Shown here: one piece after another, positions 31,521 through 44,300 of the stretch | Layout of the letters: the number at the start of each line of letters is the position of its first letter | Position numbering within the stretch: position 1 is the first letter of the stretch | Source: Paragonimus westermani | Lineage: Eukaryota > Platyhelminthes > Trematoda > Plagiorchiida > Troglotrematidae | Length of the DNA stretch: 64,000 nt | Direction: 5' to 3' | Assembly: GCA_008508345.1 (NCBI GenBank) | Contig: QNGE01003324.1 | Location: 1-64,000, forward strand | The notes under the pieces: model-generated | Seen by the model: only the letters and a program-made list of their open reading frames with translations | What the model was told of the DNA's origin: nothing | Database searches by the model: none | Translations under genes and position numbers: made by a program

Positions 31521-33756
31521 TGACGCCTGGTGGTTAAGCTAGTAGAATGACTGCATATTTTGGCGTTATAAGGAGATGATAGTGTGGCACACAGTAACAC
31601 AGGACCTGGGCACTGTCCCCAAACGAATCAAGAACTCCGCACTCCGGATTGATGTTGACAATCCACAACGCGAGCGGACATCAGTGGAGCTACTGGAACA
31701 TGAAGGGGGTCAAGGCAGAATTAGTCCTCTGCCTGGGATAACACTGGCGGGGAAATGGTCCGTGGATTCAAATTATATGAGCACATCAAGATAACTCCTG
31801 GGTCGAGGAATGTATAACGGTCGATCCCACTCCGTTAGCTCAACAATGCATGAAGCTATCGGAGAAACAAACAGTTTGAATCAACATAGGATATTCGGAG
31901 AGCGTCCACGCGAAGGCGTCAATAAGTGGACGGGTAGCAACTTTCGATAAAGTTTCCGTCTGTAAAAGGGACGTCGATCATAGCAACAGATGCCATTGAC
32001 CGCAACATCCTGGCAGTGCTTGAGCAGAAAAAGAAATTGTGGCAACAAACTTCTGGCCTCATTCGAACAAAAGTATTTACAGTGGAGAGCCCAGCCAATG
32101 CCGTTATTCAGCCAGCAAACTATTCGCTGATTCAGGAAAAGCCAAAGGAAATTTGGAGCCGTCGCAAACATGCACCAAATTGCCCCCGGCAACCCAATGG
32201 CTAGGCGAAGCTAGATCGTTCAATCTGAAGGAATGGTGAAATACTGAAATCATCGAAACACAGGCACCAGAGGTTCATGTACAATGAAACTGCTGCCTGA
32301 ACGGAAAGGTCCATAATTGTTCTTTTCGAAACGGTGTAGTATACAGGATCGAGAGGAGTAACCAGACGGAACGAGTGCAGGGTAGTGAGTTGGCGAGTCG
32401 TCACGGTGTTCTGGCGCGTCGAACAAGGAGTGGATGAGTAAACCGGAAACAACATTGTGTCGGTCGGGTGATATGTTGTATAACACGCAGTTATCTGTGA
32501 GTAGAACAGTGCGTGTATTTGTGAACTATAGTGCAGGTCTCAACGCCCGGGAAGTGCGAGACAAGAAACAATTATTAGAAAAGTGTGAAGCACTATGATT
32601 TGAATGTCGTCAAGGTGGATGGCAACAGACTGTTGCCTCAATTTATGCGGATGCCCGCCAACCATACTTAACTTTTTACGGTCGCAACACTAGAAACAGT
32701 TTTTTATTCTTCTCATGCAAGTAATCAATGTATACTCTACACAAGCTGGACGGAAATTGCATTCCGTTGCCCATAGTGATGTTTTTTGTATAGACATGTA
32801 TGGGTTAACAATAGTCTGTAGAGTGCGAACATGAGTTTCTGTTGTAATTCAAAATCGAACACATTATGTTAGTTCACGTATGAATCGCATTTCAGTGAAC
32901 AAGACAGAAAGGCTCGCGTGCGTTCTATATCGTTTTTTAGTGTAATTTAAATATAATGCTGTCCATTCTTTATAAGATCACCAAGTTCTCTGTATTCCAT
33001 TTCACAACTTTACAGCGGACGTTAATGTAAGTGGTAGCAAGCGAATTACCGTCTTCGTCAGCACACATTGCACATACTTAAGAATCGAGGATCACATATG
33101 TTGCGTGAAAACCCAATGTCGTCCGTGGAGTACTTAGGTGTACCATGTCATCTGAGGAATAACGAACCCGTACTAGTGAATTGAACAAAGATTGACTGAT
33201 TGATTACGCAGCACGTCTTAGTGTTGCATTGTCTTCACCTTAAAGTTCTCAATACGCACACTGTAACTGTCTGCAGAAAGGGCCATGCTATGTTAGAAAT
33301 ATCTGCCAAATTGTACAAAAATAACTGCCGGCTTGTTCACGTGTTTTTGACCACTACATTGTGAATAAGCATTTTTCGATTCCACAAAAACGTGTGTCAT
33401 CCTGAATGTCGTCGCACACAGCTTCTTATACACGCTGTGAGCATAATTGTGGTTGGCACCTGACAAATATTAGGTTGCTGATATTAATGCAGTGTTTGGA
33501 ATTTTGGTAAATATGAATCATAATGAATCAAATACATATTAATGGCCGACCCATCCAAATATGAAGTTTCCCCGAAGTTGATTCATGTAGGACAATGCAG
33601 GGATAATTGAGCTGTTGCTCACGCAAGAACAAAATATTTTCGCTTAACATCTAGCTTCATGGAATGTCCAAGTACTGCAGTTACAAGCGATTTATTTGTG
33701 CACAAGTGAGTCAAACCACACTGAATATATACGAAATAACTAACAGCCAGGGCGCA
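31521..33756. other. Unassigned region
   Basis: Short frames, for example 72 codons at 31576-31794 and overlapping ones at 31881-32239. No motif. The first part may still belong to the gypsy fragment, but the 59-kb copy offers no matching sequence beyond the RT block. Confidence 0.3.
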
Positions 33757-34387
33757 TTTGTTTCAGTTCGAAAGTTGTACTCGCAATAATAGACGAAATC
33801 CATTGGTATCATCAACGTCAGTATTCAGTTCAATGTGACGTCCACCTACCTTTGTAGACTTTATGAAAAAAGTCCGGCAAGTAGTCTGTGAAGAAAAGTG
33901 CAGTATGGAATCGGAGGTAGTATGATTCTCGTGCAACACCAGCGTTCAGATTCGATAATATTGACACACAAATATGTTTTATGTTCACCATAGTTTGAGT
34001 CTTTTCATGTGGAATTCACAAGATGCTACTACAGCTCCCCTGTCGTGGCGTGTTGCCTTATGCAATCCATGCTGAAAGCCATCAAGACGGCACTTTAGAA
34101 GCGGAATTGTATTACTGGCAGAAGACTTGTTCATTTAAAGCTGACCCGTATGTGGGAATTCTAGGTTTTTAACCTCCTGAGGAGCATTCAAAACCCAACT
34201 GGTAGTGCTTGTGACATTTTGGACAGACTGTTTCTATTACCAGTCAAGGCCCAAAGCTCCTCCAATTTGGTCCCTTTTGTATCCACTAAACTTTCAAGAG
34301 GCTTGTTAGAATAGAATTATCGAAACTTAAAATAGTAACTGGTGAACTTGCTCACCCTTCCGATATGTGTCTGAATGCAGTAAAATC
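33757..34387 (+). repeat. Dispersed repeat copy B, possible solo LTR
   Basis: Collinear with 1480-2056 in the same orientation; about 630 bp because of extra sequence in the middle. It ends at CAGTAAAATCG, the same point where copy A ends just ahead of gag. No gag or other gypsy sequence follows here, so a solo LTR is the simplest reading if copy A is an LTR. Confidence 0.55.
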
Positions 34388-37300
34388 GACATATTTTTGA
34401 TTAGAATGCTTTAGTTGTAAAAATATTACTTCACTTAACTTTACTGCATTCATCAACTTTCCATATGTTCACAATGGATGACATTTTGAAGAAAACACAC
34501 AGTGCAACCCTAGTATGTACGCCGCACTAACAAGAATGCCTAATTAATTCACTGTTCTGAAGAAAATAAATTCACTAGACTTTCGAACTTTCATCTCCTA
34601 GTATCCCGCTATAATTTTTATTCAAAATGTTTCAGAATCTCTGTTATTCCTGCTGTTCAAAAGCTGAAATTTATACCTGCGAAATACGAGATTTTGTCTG
34701 CCACCAAGCAGTCCAATATTGAGTCGTACAAACTAATTTGTACTGGTGCGAGTGTTGCCTGGAATGTGGCTGATACGTTCTGACCACTAAATTAATAATT
34801 TCCCCACATTTGCCTGTTCGTCCAGTGTTCTGTTTTAGTTTAACTAACTTTCTGCAGTTCACAGAACTGGTTGCAAATATTTTCCCGTCTTTCAGTAATC
34901 CTCGTCGTGAGAGCTCATCACGAGGAAAACCTGTGCTTTGTCCTTAATCATCGTTCTCAAGCAACAGGGGTTAGTTGTGCAAATGACTTCCGCATGTGCT
35001 ATTGTGTTCGTATTTGGCTCCCTAATAGCCACCAAAACACGTACCCAATTTTTCAGCTAGAAGGAAAATTAGTAACAACACCATATAGAATACATTTAAT
35101 CGACTGCAATGAGCAAAACACTATTGTGCATTTCGTTTTGTATCCACTGAGCAGTGACCATTCGAATTTTACGTGTTGAAGTTGGTCTTCCAAAATTAGA
35201 TCTCCACGGTTAAAGTTGGCAGAATCTTGATGCATTCTTATCCGCGAAAGGACAGTATGCCTCCTCAAGTTATCCGTTTCTCTCGCTAATTCGCTAGCTC
35301 GATGCGAAAACACAGAAGTGTTGCAATATTCGGCTGCATGCAGAACAGCAAGTACGCAGTTCTATTGGAGTGCTAAATTGTGACCTGCAATCAGTTACGA
35401 ACAACATCACAACAGTGACCTGATCGCAGAGCACCCCTATCGAATTCACACACTCAAATCACAACAACAAATTGTATATCCACCACATGCTCCGTGCTGC
35501 TTGAGCTCAGTGCAAACGCTAAGCACGATAAACACATCTGGGTGGTATTACCACGCATTTCTGAAGCTGGCCTGGTGGCAGTCTCAACACAACGTCATGG
35601 ACATCTACCCAAGCATATTATCTGCGAATCCCCCCGTTTGATGGGCGAGCCATTTACGAGATTTCGTCTCAGCCGCAATGTCCGGGAGTGAAGAGTGTTT
35701 GGATATGTGGACCAACATGCTAGATATTCGTTTGTAGCTGAACTAACTAAAATGAAAATTAGCGGTTTAAGAGTGGAATATGCAATATTGTAATGTTCTG
35801 GTTGTGAGAGCTCCCGATGATGTTTTGTTCACAGTGAAAGTTCGGAATTACCATGTGATGACTTCGTGTCCGGAATTTTCGCTCTTCCTGCAAAAATAAT
35901 TCGACTGCTGTAGTTCGCGATATCAGCTTTCAAGATTAAATTTACGAATAGTACTTATTGAACTAACAGAGCCGAAATCCTTTCCAAATGGAAACAAGGT
36001 TTACGTGAGTACTTGTCCACGAAGTATATTTACTTACTAAAGAGTCTTCAATAAGGAATCCTAGAAGAACTTACTTCCAAATGCCCCGGGAACTTCGGTT
36101 ATTTCCAAAAAAATAAACGTGTATTCGCCTTGATCGTTGTGACAGAATGTGTTTTGACAAATCCATCAATTTTGTACGTTGAGAGTTCGAAATGATGTCA
36201 TCGACTTATGTTGGTTCTTAAAGTATGAACAGGTCGATAACTAGGTTACTGAACCGCACCTAGCAATAAACTTCGGATCTGTCATTTCGGCGGTGGCTGG
36301 TGAGCGCACTAGTTTTACGACTCAATGTTACGTAAAAAAGGTTTCCTATTTTAAGAAATAATTGTTTATCACGGTACCAGGTGCATGCATGCCATTACAT
36401 GTCAACAGTCATGCAGCTGACTGCCTGTAAGTGGGTAAAACCTTGGGAGTTCGAAACACACAGTGGAACTGTTCCGACTCGCCGGAGGTTGAAATGTGAA
36501 CGTTTACCAATCAGCTGTTATCAAGTGTTTTTATCCATCTATGCCGTGATAGAGACATTTTCAAGATGTGGGACTGAGCGGTACTCACATGATTTGGGTG
36601 GGCCTGAACAATGGATTGAATTTGTTGTCTGAAATAGTTCTACATTTTTGTTTTCAAAATTGGAACACTGCGTGTATTATGTTTATCGGTGTAGGAAATG
36701 AGTTACTCTTGTGGTGAGGACAACTTGTCGTCGACATGATAAATGTTTATTTGTTACGTAGAAAATCTTGAACTCCGAGCAAACCAGCCCGTCACCTTCA
36801 AATTGATCAGGGGTTCAGGCCGAAACTCATTGTATCCACCTGCAGCTAACACAGTAATTTTCACGTCTCATCTGGAAGCGGTTAGACCATAGTCCATTCC
36901 GCTGCTAACCAATTATATTTGCGGTTTTAACCGGGTTTGTAAGCTGATCTCAGAAAAGTATTGTTCACTAAACTTGACTAACAGATATTTTATGAGCAGT
37001 TCACGTTCCAGTCTCGACAACGTCGAGTAGAACTGTTCAACTCAACGTTGACTAGTTACTGACAAGGGTGGATTTCAACCTGCAAATGTGGTCGTATGAT
37101 TGTTAGGTTTGCTGGAATAACGAAACTTTTAAACCAAGAACATGAGGTTTCTTGCAGTGTAATGTCCACAATTGCAGTGATATCAGCAGAGGGAATGAGC
37201 TACTGCCAGCCTAATACTAACTGCAACGCAATACAAGCATTATTTGCTATGGTGGGTAATACAGTCCTAGCTAATGAGTTGATGACAGAATTTCTTACCT

Positions 37301-37988
37301 TCCTGAATCTTACTGAAAGCTAAAATTGATTGTAATTAGAATGTAATCAAACCAGCAGGGTATGATAATAACATCAACTTTCGTTCAGTATTCATAACGA
37401 CAAATTTGAACATCAAGTAACTTTCAAACGCAAGATGATCACGCAAGATCCAGTTCGTGCTTAATGCACGGATATTCCATGTTTACCTTTATATGCATGT
37501 TCCAATACTGTATTTGTTTAAAAGAATTAGAAAGCACGCATTAACTTCCGGTAAGTGTGGAGTGATTTCAACCATGGCAGTAACCTTAACTTAGCTACCA
37601 TAAAAGACGTATGCACTTTAATGTGTTCATTTTTATGATTTCCGACCGTTCACGCTATTGCCTATGTAGGCGAACGCACTTTGTTTGTGTGACGTTCTTG
37701 GTTTAAAATGTGCTTCAGTCCTGTCATGGAAAGAAAACTTTCTTCAGTTTAAATAGGACACCAATAAAATGAAGAGAAATGAGTCGATCGATTTGGTAGC
37801 ATTTTGGCTGTTGAGTTTCATCCATATATTTTGCAAAGATTGATAGGATGTAAACTGTGCAAAGCCAATAGTTCGACTTATTTTTACCAGTCGCAGAAGT
37901 GAGAGCGCGAAAATTAATTCCACTTGCACTTTAAAACATCAAAACTATATCGATTATTTGCAACTTATAGATGCAACCATCTCCTTAA
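34388..37988. other. Unassigned AT-rich region
   Basis: The longest frame is 102 codons on the plus strand (34871-35179), without a recognised motif. No retroelement domain was found. Confidence 0.3.
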
Positions 37989-38453
37989 TTGCACCAGATT
38001 GTTGTTGACGAACAAACTGGTCATACAACACCAACCATTCTCCTGTTCGAATTAAGAATACGTGCAAATACCCTGAACGATTTGGTCAGAGCAACTAGAT
38101 GCTTTGTTGATGAGATATATTTAACAATCAACCAGGAAGGGGCATTCACAATTAACAAGCGCTTTTTGATACGATGGTTGATATCCCCAGCTTGGAGCAT
38201 TGCCCGTCAAAAAATAACGCAAGCTTATGTAGTCTACCAAGCAACGGCGACTAAAATGGTAGATCACGCGACTGACGGGATGATCAGCTTATCTACCATC
38301 AAGGCTATTAAACACTCATTTTGTAGTAGCCCATGCAGATCACAAAAATGGGTGGCTGGATATGTGTCATACAACGCCAAGGTTATTCTCCGACCCAAAT
38401 TATTGGATCAAAGTTGCACAACTATATTATTTTCGCGTAATGTAGCTCGTTAA
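37989..38453 (+). CDS. Unrecognised 154-codon open frame
   Basis: One of the longest uninterrupted frames in the window. Stretches such as LIRWLISPAWSIARQKITQA and ELRIRANTLNDLVRATRCF look like ordinary protein, without low complexity. I see no catalytic motif, signal peptide or membrane segment. Its last codons run into the first unit of the 275-bp tandem duplication that starts at 38439. A frame this long can arise by chance in 64 kb of AT-rich DNA, so coding status is open. Confidence 0.25.
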   Translation: MHQIVVDEQTGHTTPTILLFELRIRANTLNDLVRATRCFVDEIYLTINQEGAFTINKRFLIRWLISPAWSIARQKITQAYVVYQATATKMVDHATDGMISLSTIKAIKHSFCSSPCRSQKWVAGYVSYNAKVILRPKLLDQSCTTILFSRNVAR

Positions 38454-38989
38454 TTGCAGTGCGCCTTTCAGGCTTCGGATATTCGTGCATTTTCTCCGGT
38501 GAATATTAATAATCACCACCTTTCTAGTACGTCTCTTTTCTCAAAATCGATCCCACCTGTGTGTACTTGTGGCACTGTGACTGTAGGTTTTTTCAACCAT
38601 CTTCCGCAACCAGTGAGCAGAAACTAAATATTACAAATGGCATCTTCGTCGTACATATGTGCGGTAAACAGAGAATCTTGGCAACTCTTAATAATCTCTG
38701 TTAACAAGAAAGTAAATGTAGCTCGTTAATTGCAGTGCGCCTTTCAGGCTTCGGATGTTCGTGCATTTTCTCCAGTGAATATTAATAATCACCACCTTTC
38801 TAGTACGTTTCTTTTCTCAAAATCGATCCCACCTGTGTGTACTTGTGGCACTGTGACTGTAGGTTTTTTCAACCATCTTCCGCAACCAGTGAGCAGAAAC
38901 TAAATATTACAAATGGCATCTTCTTCGTGCATATGTGCGGTAAACAGAGAATCTTGACAACTCTTGATAATCTCTGTTAACAAGAAAGT
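38439..38989 (+). repeat. Tandem duplication, two units of about 275 bp
   Basis: 38439-38713 and 38715-38989 match at 276-bp offset with about seven substitutions (for example GGATATTCG versus GGATGTTCG) and no N between. Either a recent tandem duplication or unmerged alleles joined without a gap mark. Confidence 0.9.
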
Positions 38990-39974
38990 TTATGGCTAAC
39001 ACTGTAGTAAATCAATATTTCATAAAGCATTGCGAGACTTGAAGAAATAAAGTTTCACTGTCGATCCAATGAGGCGAAAGAACGTTCTTCAGTAGAAATT
39101 GTCAGCAAAGTAAACTGTACACGCTGGGCGACGAGACGTCATTTCTCGCAACGGTGCATCAGTTACCAATCTTCAGAGGAGACAGGCAATAAAAACGCTA
39201 TCAATAATATATGCCGCATTTGTTCAAAACCGAACAGGTTGTTGACTGAACAAGAAGTTTTTATGATTTAATTCACTCAACGTTAGCAGTGTACGGATTA
39301 TTTAGGATCTAGGATTTAGGAATGTTAACCGCGCATCTGTCCTTTGAGAAAGCATGAAATATCGCTAGGGAACTACTGCGTTCCTCCTACATCTGTAAAA
39401 CTTGTTATAAAATCTGTGGTTTTCCATTTTCTTCATAAAACACTCCATAATTTTGAACACGGAAACTCGAATAAAGAATATTGCAGCTCCCAATACTTGA
39501 GGTATCGCAAAACTCACGAGCTAAAGATTTCAGCAAATCTGTATGAGGAATATATACGTGCTTTGTTGCGGTCTAGTTTTTTGTCTAAGAACCAAAAAGA
39601 CCAAGCAATCGTAGGAATAACGGGAACGAAAGAACACACTTGATTATTTTAGTAGTTCCGATATGTGGCTCGCCCACTCAAATGGATGATTGTTAAGCAA
39701 TCCAGAAGCGAGTCATTGCCCTATGTGAAAAGTACGTGTTAGGCTTGGCCTCTGTCTCCTTGTGTGCAAACTGTAAACAGTAGTAAAATGACTGGTTACA
39801 TTGAGTACTGATATTCACCACCCCATGAGGTGAGCACTGTAACGTGCCATCCATAGGTCTAGTAATGAGTACATTCGAAAAAGTTGAACTGCTGTTCGAC
39901 TTAAGTTCGTGAGACAAAGGTAGGTTGGGATGAATATTATCAAGGAAATTAAAAAACAAACCAAAATCAGCAAC
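38990..39974. other. Unassigned region upstream of the third PLE fragment
   Basis: A 99-codon frame at 39344-39643 has no known motif. The last 100 bases may include earlier PLE sequence too decayed to place. Confidence 0.3.
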
Positions 39975-40650
39975 ATCTGTAGGAATTGAGGTTCGGTTTC
40001 AAAGAACCAGGTGCATATTCACTCCGGACTCACTGCAGACAGAACAGAATTTACTGAGAACGAGAGTTACTAGCAGATGCATACCCTGACAAACTCATCT
40101 AGGCACACGAAAAGGCGAAGAAGAGCAGTGAGACCATACTTACGGCTCAAAATAAGGATGTTTTCTATTCTCATCATTTGAAGATGCTCATCTGGCCAAC
40201 AACATAAACCAAGAACTGAAATCTGCTTCGGTCCAAACGTATGCTGCTGCATAGTTGCACTGAGTTCACCAGTTCCCCAAAGTCGCAAAATCAGTTTGTC
40301 AAATACTTCTGTCCTCCATGTTGTGTACCCGTTCACTTGCAGTTGCAGTGACGTTTACATAAGCAGAACAGATCGACAACTCTCACAGCAAGTCGCCGGA
40401 CACACCATGAAGCGGCTGAAACAACTGATGACGCCCCAACCTCAGCTTTTCGTAGTGGTATCTCGAAATCTAGAATCAGAGATCGCTTAACACCTCAGAG
40501 CAGCAGAGCACCAAGTTGGCCCACTAAATTCATTCAAGTTACTGTTGCACATTTTACGAACCGGCGCTCAGCCAAACTTACCATCTGATGTAATGTTCAA
40601 AAAAGTGGCTCGTGGGACATATGGGGTTTCCATGGACCTAATTACATAGG
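39975..40650 (+). mobile_element. Penelope-like element 3' part with GIY-YIG endonuclease
   Basis: The coding trace on the plus strand passes through several frames: FQRTRCIFTPDSLQTEQNLL (about 39988-40048), AYPDKLI (about 40078), EDAHLANNINQELKSASVQT (about 40180-40240), then the open frame 40296-40490 with VVYPFTCSCSDVYISRTDRQ (GIY-YIG region). After a TAA come HLRAAEHQVGPLNSFKLL and PSDVMFKKVA (to about 40615). The family normally has YIGRT; here the glycine is serine. RT catalytic motifs are absent. Sequence differs from the PLE at 25748-27015 and carries more stops, so it is older and probably another subfamily. Confidence 0.85.
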
Positions 40651-40852
40651 ACGTGATGTGGTTGTAGGCGTGTTTAGCTCTGTTCGTCCTAACCTGTATG
40701 ATACATATGACTGGCCTGCTTAATGTTGACGGCTAATGCGCGGAAATGAAGTGTTAACACATCGCAATGTATTTCTTCTTTCTTGTGTGATGAAAGACGC
40801 ATTTTGGCATGAAACAAACAGTTGCGAAACGTTCGTGCATTGATCTGCAAGG
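40651..40852. other. Short spacer
   Basis: Between the third PLE fragment and the duplicated block around the N at 41101; no feature seen. Confidence 0.35.
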
Positions 40853-41349
40853 AACGTGTTGATATGATTGGTATGTGCTTTGAAAATAGATTCAAGTCGA
40901 TATACAACATGTAGCATTCAAGACAAGTGACGAAAATTATCATGAATAACTGCTTACTTTGAGCTAGTTGTGCATCTGAAACGAGAAAATCAAGCAAATT
41001 TAGAATTTCTAAATAGTGTTTGGTTTTATTTTTGTTGAATGTGTCCGCCCCGACATTTTGTGAGCTCCAACGTTCGACTAGTTTAGTTTGTGTACGTTTG
41101 NAACGTGTTGATATGATTGGTATGTGCTTTGAAAATAGATTCAAGTCGATATACAACATGTAGCATTCAAGACAAGTGCCGAAAATTATCATGAATAACT
41201 GTTTACTTTGAGCTAGTTGTGCATCTGAAACGAGAAAATCAAGCAATTTAAGAATTTCTAAATAGTGTTTGGTTTTATTTTTGTTGAATGTGTCCGCCCC
41301 GACATTTTGTGATCTCCAACTTTCGACTAGTTTAGTTTGTGTACGTTTG
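40853..41349 (+). repeat. Direct repeat of 248 bp around a single N (likely assembly duplication)
   Basis: 40853-41100 and 41102-41349 match at 249-bp offset with about six differences, and the N at 41101 sits exactly between. Because 249 is a multiple of three, a 230-codon minus-strand frame (40689-41381) runs through both copies and the N. That frame is an artefact of the duplication, not evidence for a gene. Same explanation as for 30131-30708: two allelic contig ends not merged. Confidence 0.88.
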
Positions 41350-44300
41350 AATCTTAAGTTTGACGGAGGAGTGTGGTTCATGTAGAATTTGTTGGGTGCT
41401 TTTATTATGCATTTGCTCCAAATGTTTCACCTCCAAGACTTCGCCCGAATTAGGGTAGGCTGTATTTTACTAAAAAAGACTGTGTTCCATAATGTCTCTG
41501 GCGCATGCAGATGTTACGGATGTTTACACTCTCCAGCTACACTGCTACACTAGAAACCGTTCGGTTCAGTTCTCTTTTGAGAACAAATAATGCAGAAAAT
41601 TTTCCTTGATGGAAATGGTTTGGAAAACTCGTTTAGTCATCCACACTTCAGATTAAAAGTGCTGCCTGAACAATGACTGTGATAAGCTAATCCATGAGTT
41701 AGAGTTTCAGTTAAGCTTCACTTATCTTATCCCTTAGTTCCCACTCTGCTTTTAGAATCAGTTCCCTACTTTTCACTGCTATGTGTTGGTTCCATAATGC
41801 TCAACACTAAAGGAAATGTATGCGTGCTCCATAAGTTTACTCTGACACACATAATTGTTACTCATCCTTGTAAGTTTTTGTTTACTGTTGACCTAATGGA
41901 GAAAACTAAATGTTTTCATTGAAGTAAAGTCTGTGAAACTGAACTGCCTGAGAATGAGTCAACGTAAAGTTTAAAAATTGATTGGAACTGGAACAAGATG
42001 AGCAGCTTAACGGTATATTTGCGTTATCACTGGAAACAAAAATTCACCAGAAATTCATTGTGCTGTTTCATCTTTCAGAAGAGAACCTACAAACATTGTT
42101 TAACATTTGTTAAATTGAGCTCATGAATACGTAACCCAATGTTTATGATTTGTTTGTTCCACCGGTGTGGTCGTAAAGAAGGCGGGTGTGGATTTGACTC
42201 ACAAACACAGTAAATTGTACGTCCACCAGGCATTGCAATTCTCACGACGTCTTTTGCCAGCTAGTTTGCGTTCGCATACCAATCACTTCTGGGTCCCTCA
42301 TCCGTGAAATTCTGTTGATGCAATTCTTCGTGAAACCATCGGCAATGGAGACTTTCAGTTTAAAAATCCGTTTTCTTCCGTGTGTCATCTCAAACAAACT
42401 GTGATACTATGATTAGTCTGATGTTTCTCTAAGGCAAAAATCGAGCCGAAGCTAAAGTGTTTTCATGCAAAGCTTTCAAAGCATTTGTCAGAACTACGGA
42501 AGTACGTATCTATATGGTGGTTTTTCCGTTTTTTATTTGGAACGAGTAAAAATTTCACAATAAAAATGTAAACCGCAGCATTTTGTTTTGTCATGTGTAT
42601 GAGTTAGCTCTGTATTATGAGTAGCGGCTTTCCGGAAACATGCAGTACTCACCGTCAAGCTCCCGGCCTGTTGGTTTAAATTTTTAAACGTTTGGATTCG
42701 TTGGTAATATACCAACATATCACATCACGTATTTGTAGCGTTATGGATAAGCAACATCACCTGAGTAGTAGATGAAAACTGTTTGTGTATCCACGAAATA
42801 AATATGCCGAGATTTCCTGAACATACGTTTGATTGCTACGGAACGTTCAAATGTAGTTGGGGCCAGCACATATACTTTAATGGGTAGAATGATTTGCAGT
42901 CGTAAACATGGAATTCCAAATTGACCGTTTTCTCCTTTACCCGACAGGTTATCTTACAGATGAGTGCTCTCCCTTATAGATAACACTGTCAGTTTCACTT
43001 CCTCGGTAAACACTGGCAACACCAACTTTCTCGGTGAGAGCTCACTTTTATTCCAGTTTTCATGGATGGGGAAAAAACATCTATAGAGCAACCTCGTTGA
43101 AAACAATTTGACTCGTGAACAAAACTTAAAATATACAGTTGGGTATTAGTGAGTCAGTGGCCATCTTTAGCTAGTGGGCTGGCACTTAATCAGTTTCATT
43201 AGGCAAACCGTTGAGACTAGTTGCATATATTAGGTTATCTGTTGTTGTGTTCACAACGGTATCTCGTGCTCGGTGAGCACAAGCTGATTCATTGTGTAGT
43301 TGTTCTCAATAGGCATAAGACGTAATACCTTGCCACCAAATTTGGATGTCATGTACAAACCATTTTCAACAGTTGTGCTACCATTCTTACACATCTTGAT
43401 GACATAAGTGAGATTTGGTTAAAAGTTGAGTCACGAATGAGACAACTGGTGTTGAGGTCACACTTGCATCAGACAACTTACCGAAATTTATCAGAAAATC
43501 TGAGTAACATGGTGTGAATATTGATTGATGAAGGGTGACTTGAGAAAAATATTTGGCGTAGTTTGCTGCAAATTAATGTTCTTCGTGCAGTAAAACAACT
43601 GCCTCAAGGCTATTCACTACCTCAGCAAAGGGAGTGACCAATCCAAATGTAGCTTTTTGACAATTGTTTGCAATAACCCGTATGACGTTTTTAATGAAAG
43701 GTCTGGTAAGTTGGATAAGATTCCTCGGGTTATTTCATCAAAGTGCAGTGTTTTGGTATGAGCTTGTGACCTCCTGGACAATCGATCGCAGCCGTGAAAT
43801 TCACAGGATTGAAAGAAACATTCAGCAGGTTCTTTTCTGTGTTTATACGATAACTCTTTTTGCAGATATCTCGAATATCATGTCAGTTAACTGTTTGTCA
43901 GTCAGCGCAACTGACATCCCTGGGATTTAGATTTTCGTCAGTTTTCATAGTAACTGTTGCGGAGAACATCTTCTGGTTCCTTAGAACATTTTGGTGTACG
44001 GATATTTTATTGACTCACCTATCGTAAATCGACAACACATGAATGCTCCATCACGACGACAGTATTCTAACAATTGGTTCACATCAGTTGATGTAATCAA
44101 ATCTCACCAATTGGGCCGGATTGCTCCTGTGCTGCAGAAGGAAAAAATCACCGGTCTTCCACTGGTTGTCATTGGTGAATAGCGCTGTAATACTGGTCTG
44201 TTCTTGTGTAAAATTGAGCCACGTTAATTTCGAACTCTGTACAGTTTAGACCAATCCTAGTTCGCAATCCTTGCGAAAATTAGCACGGTTGATGTGCCAA

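Noticed and set aside
36440..36470. GAGTTCGAAAC as a tRNA T-loop
   Set aside because: No acceptor stem, D arm or anticodon arm could be folded around it.
40689..41381. 230-codon minus-strand frame, the longest in the window, with an internal repeat
   Set aside because: It is created by the 249-bp duplication around the N at 41101. The frame is two copies of the same stretch, so it is not evidence for a repeat protein.
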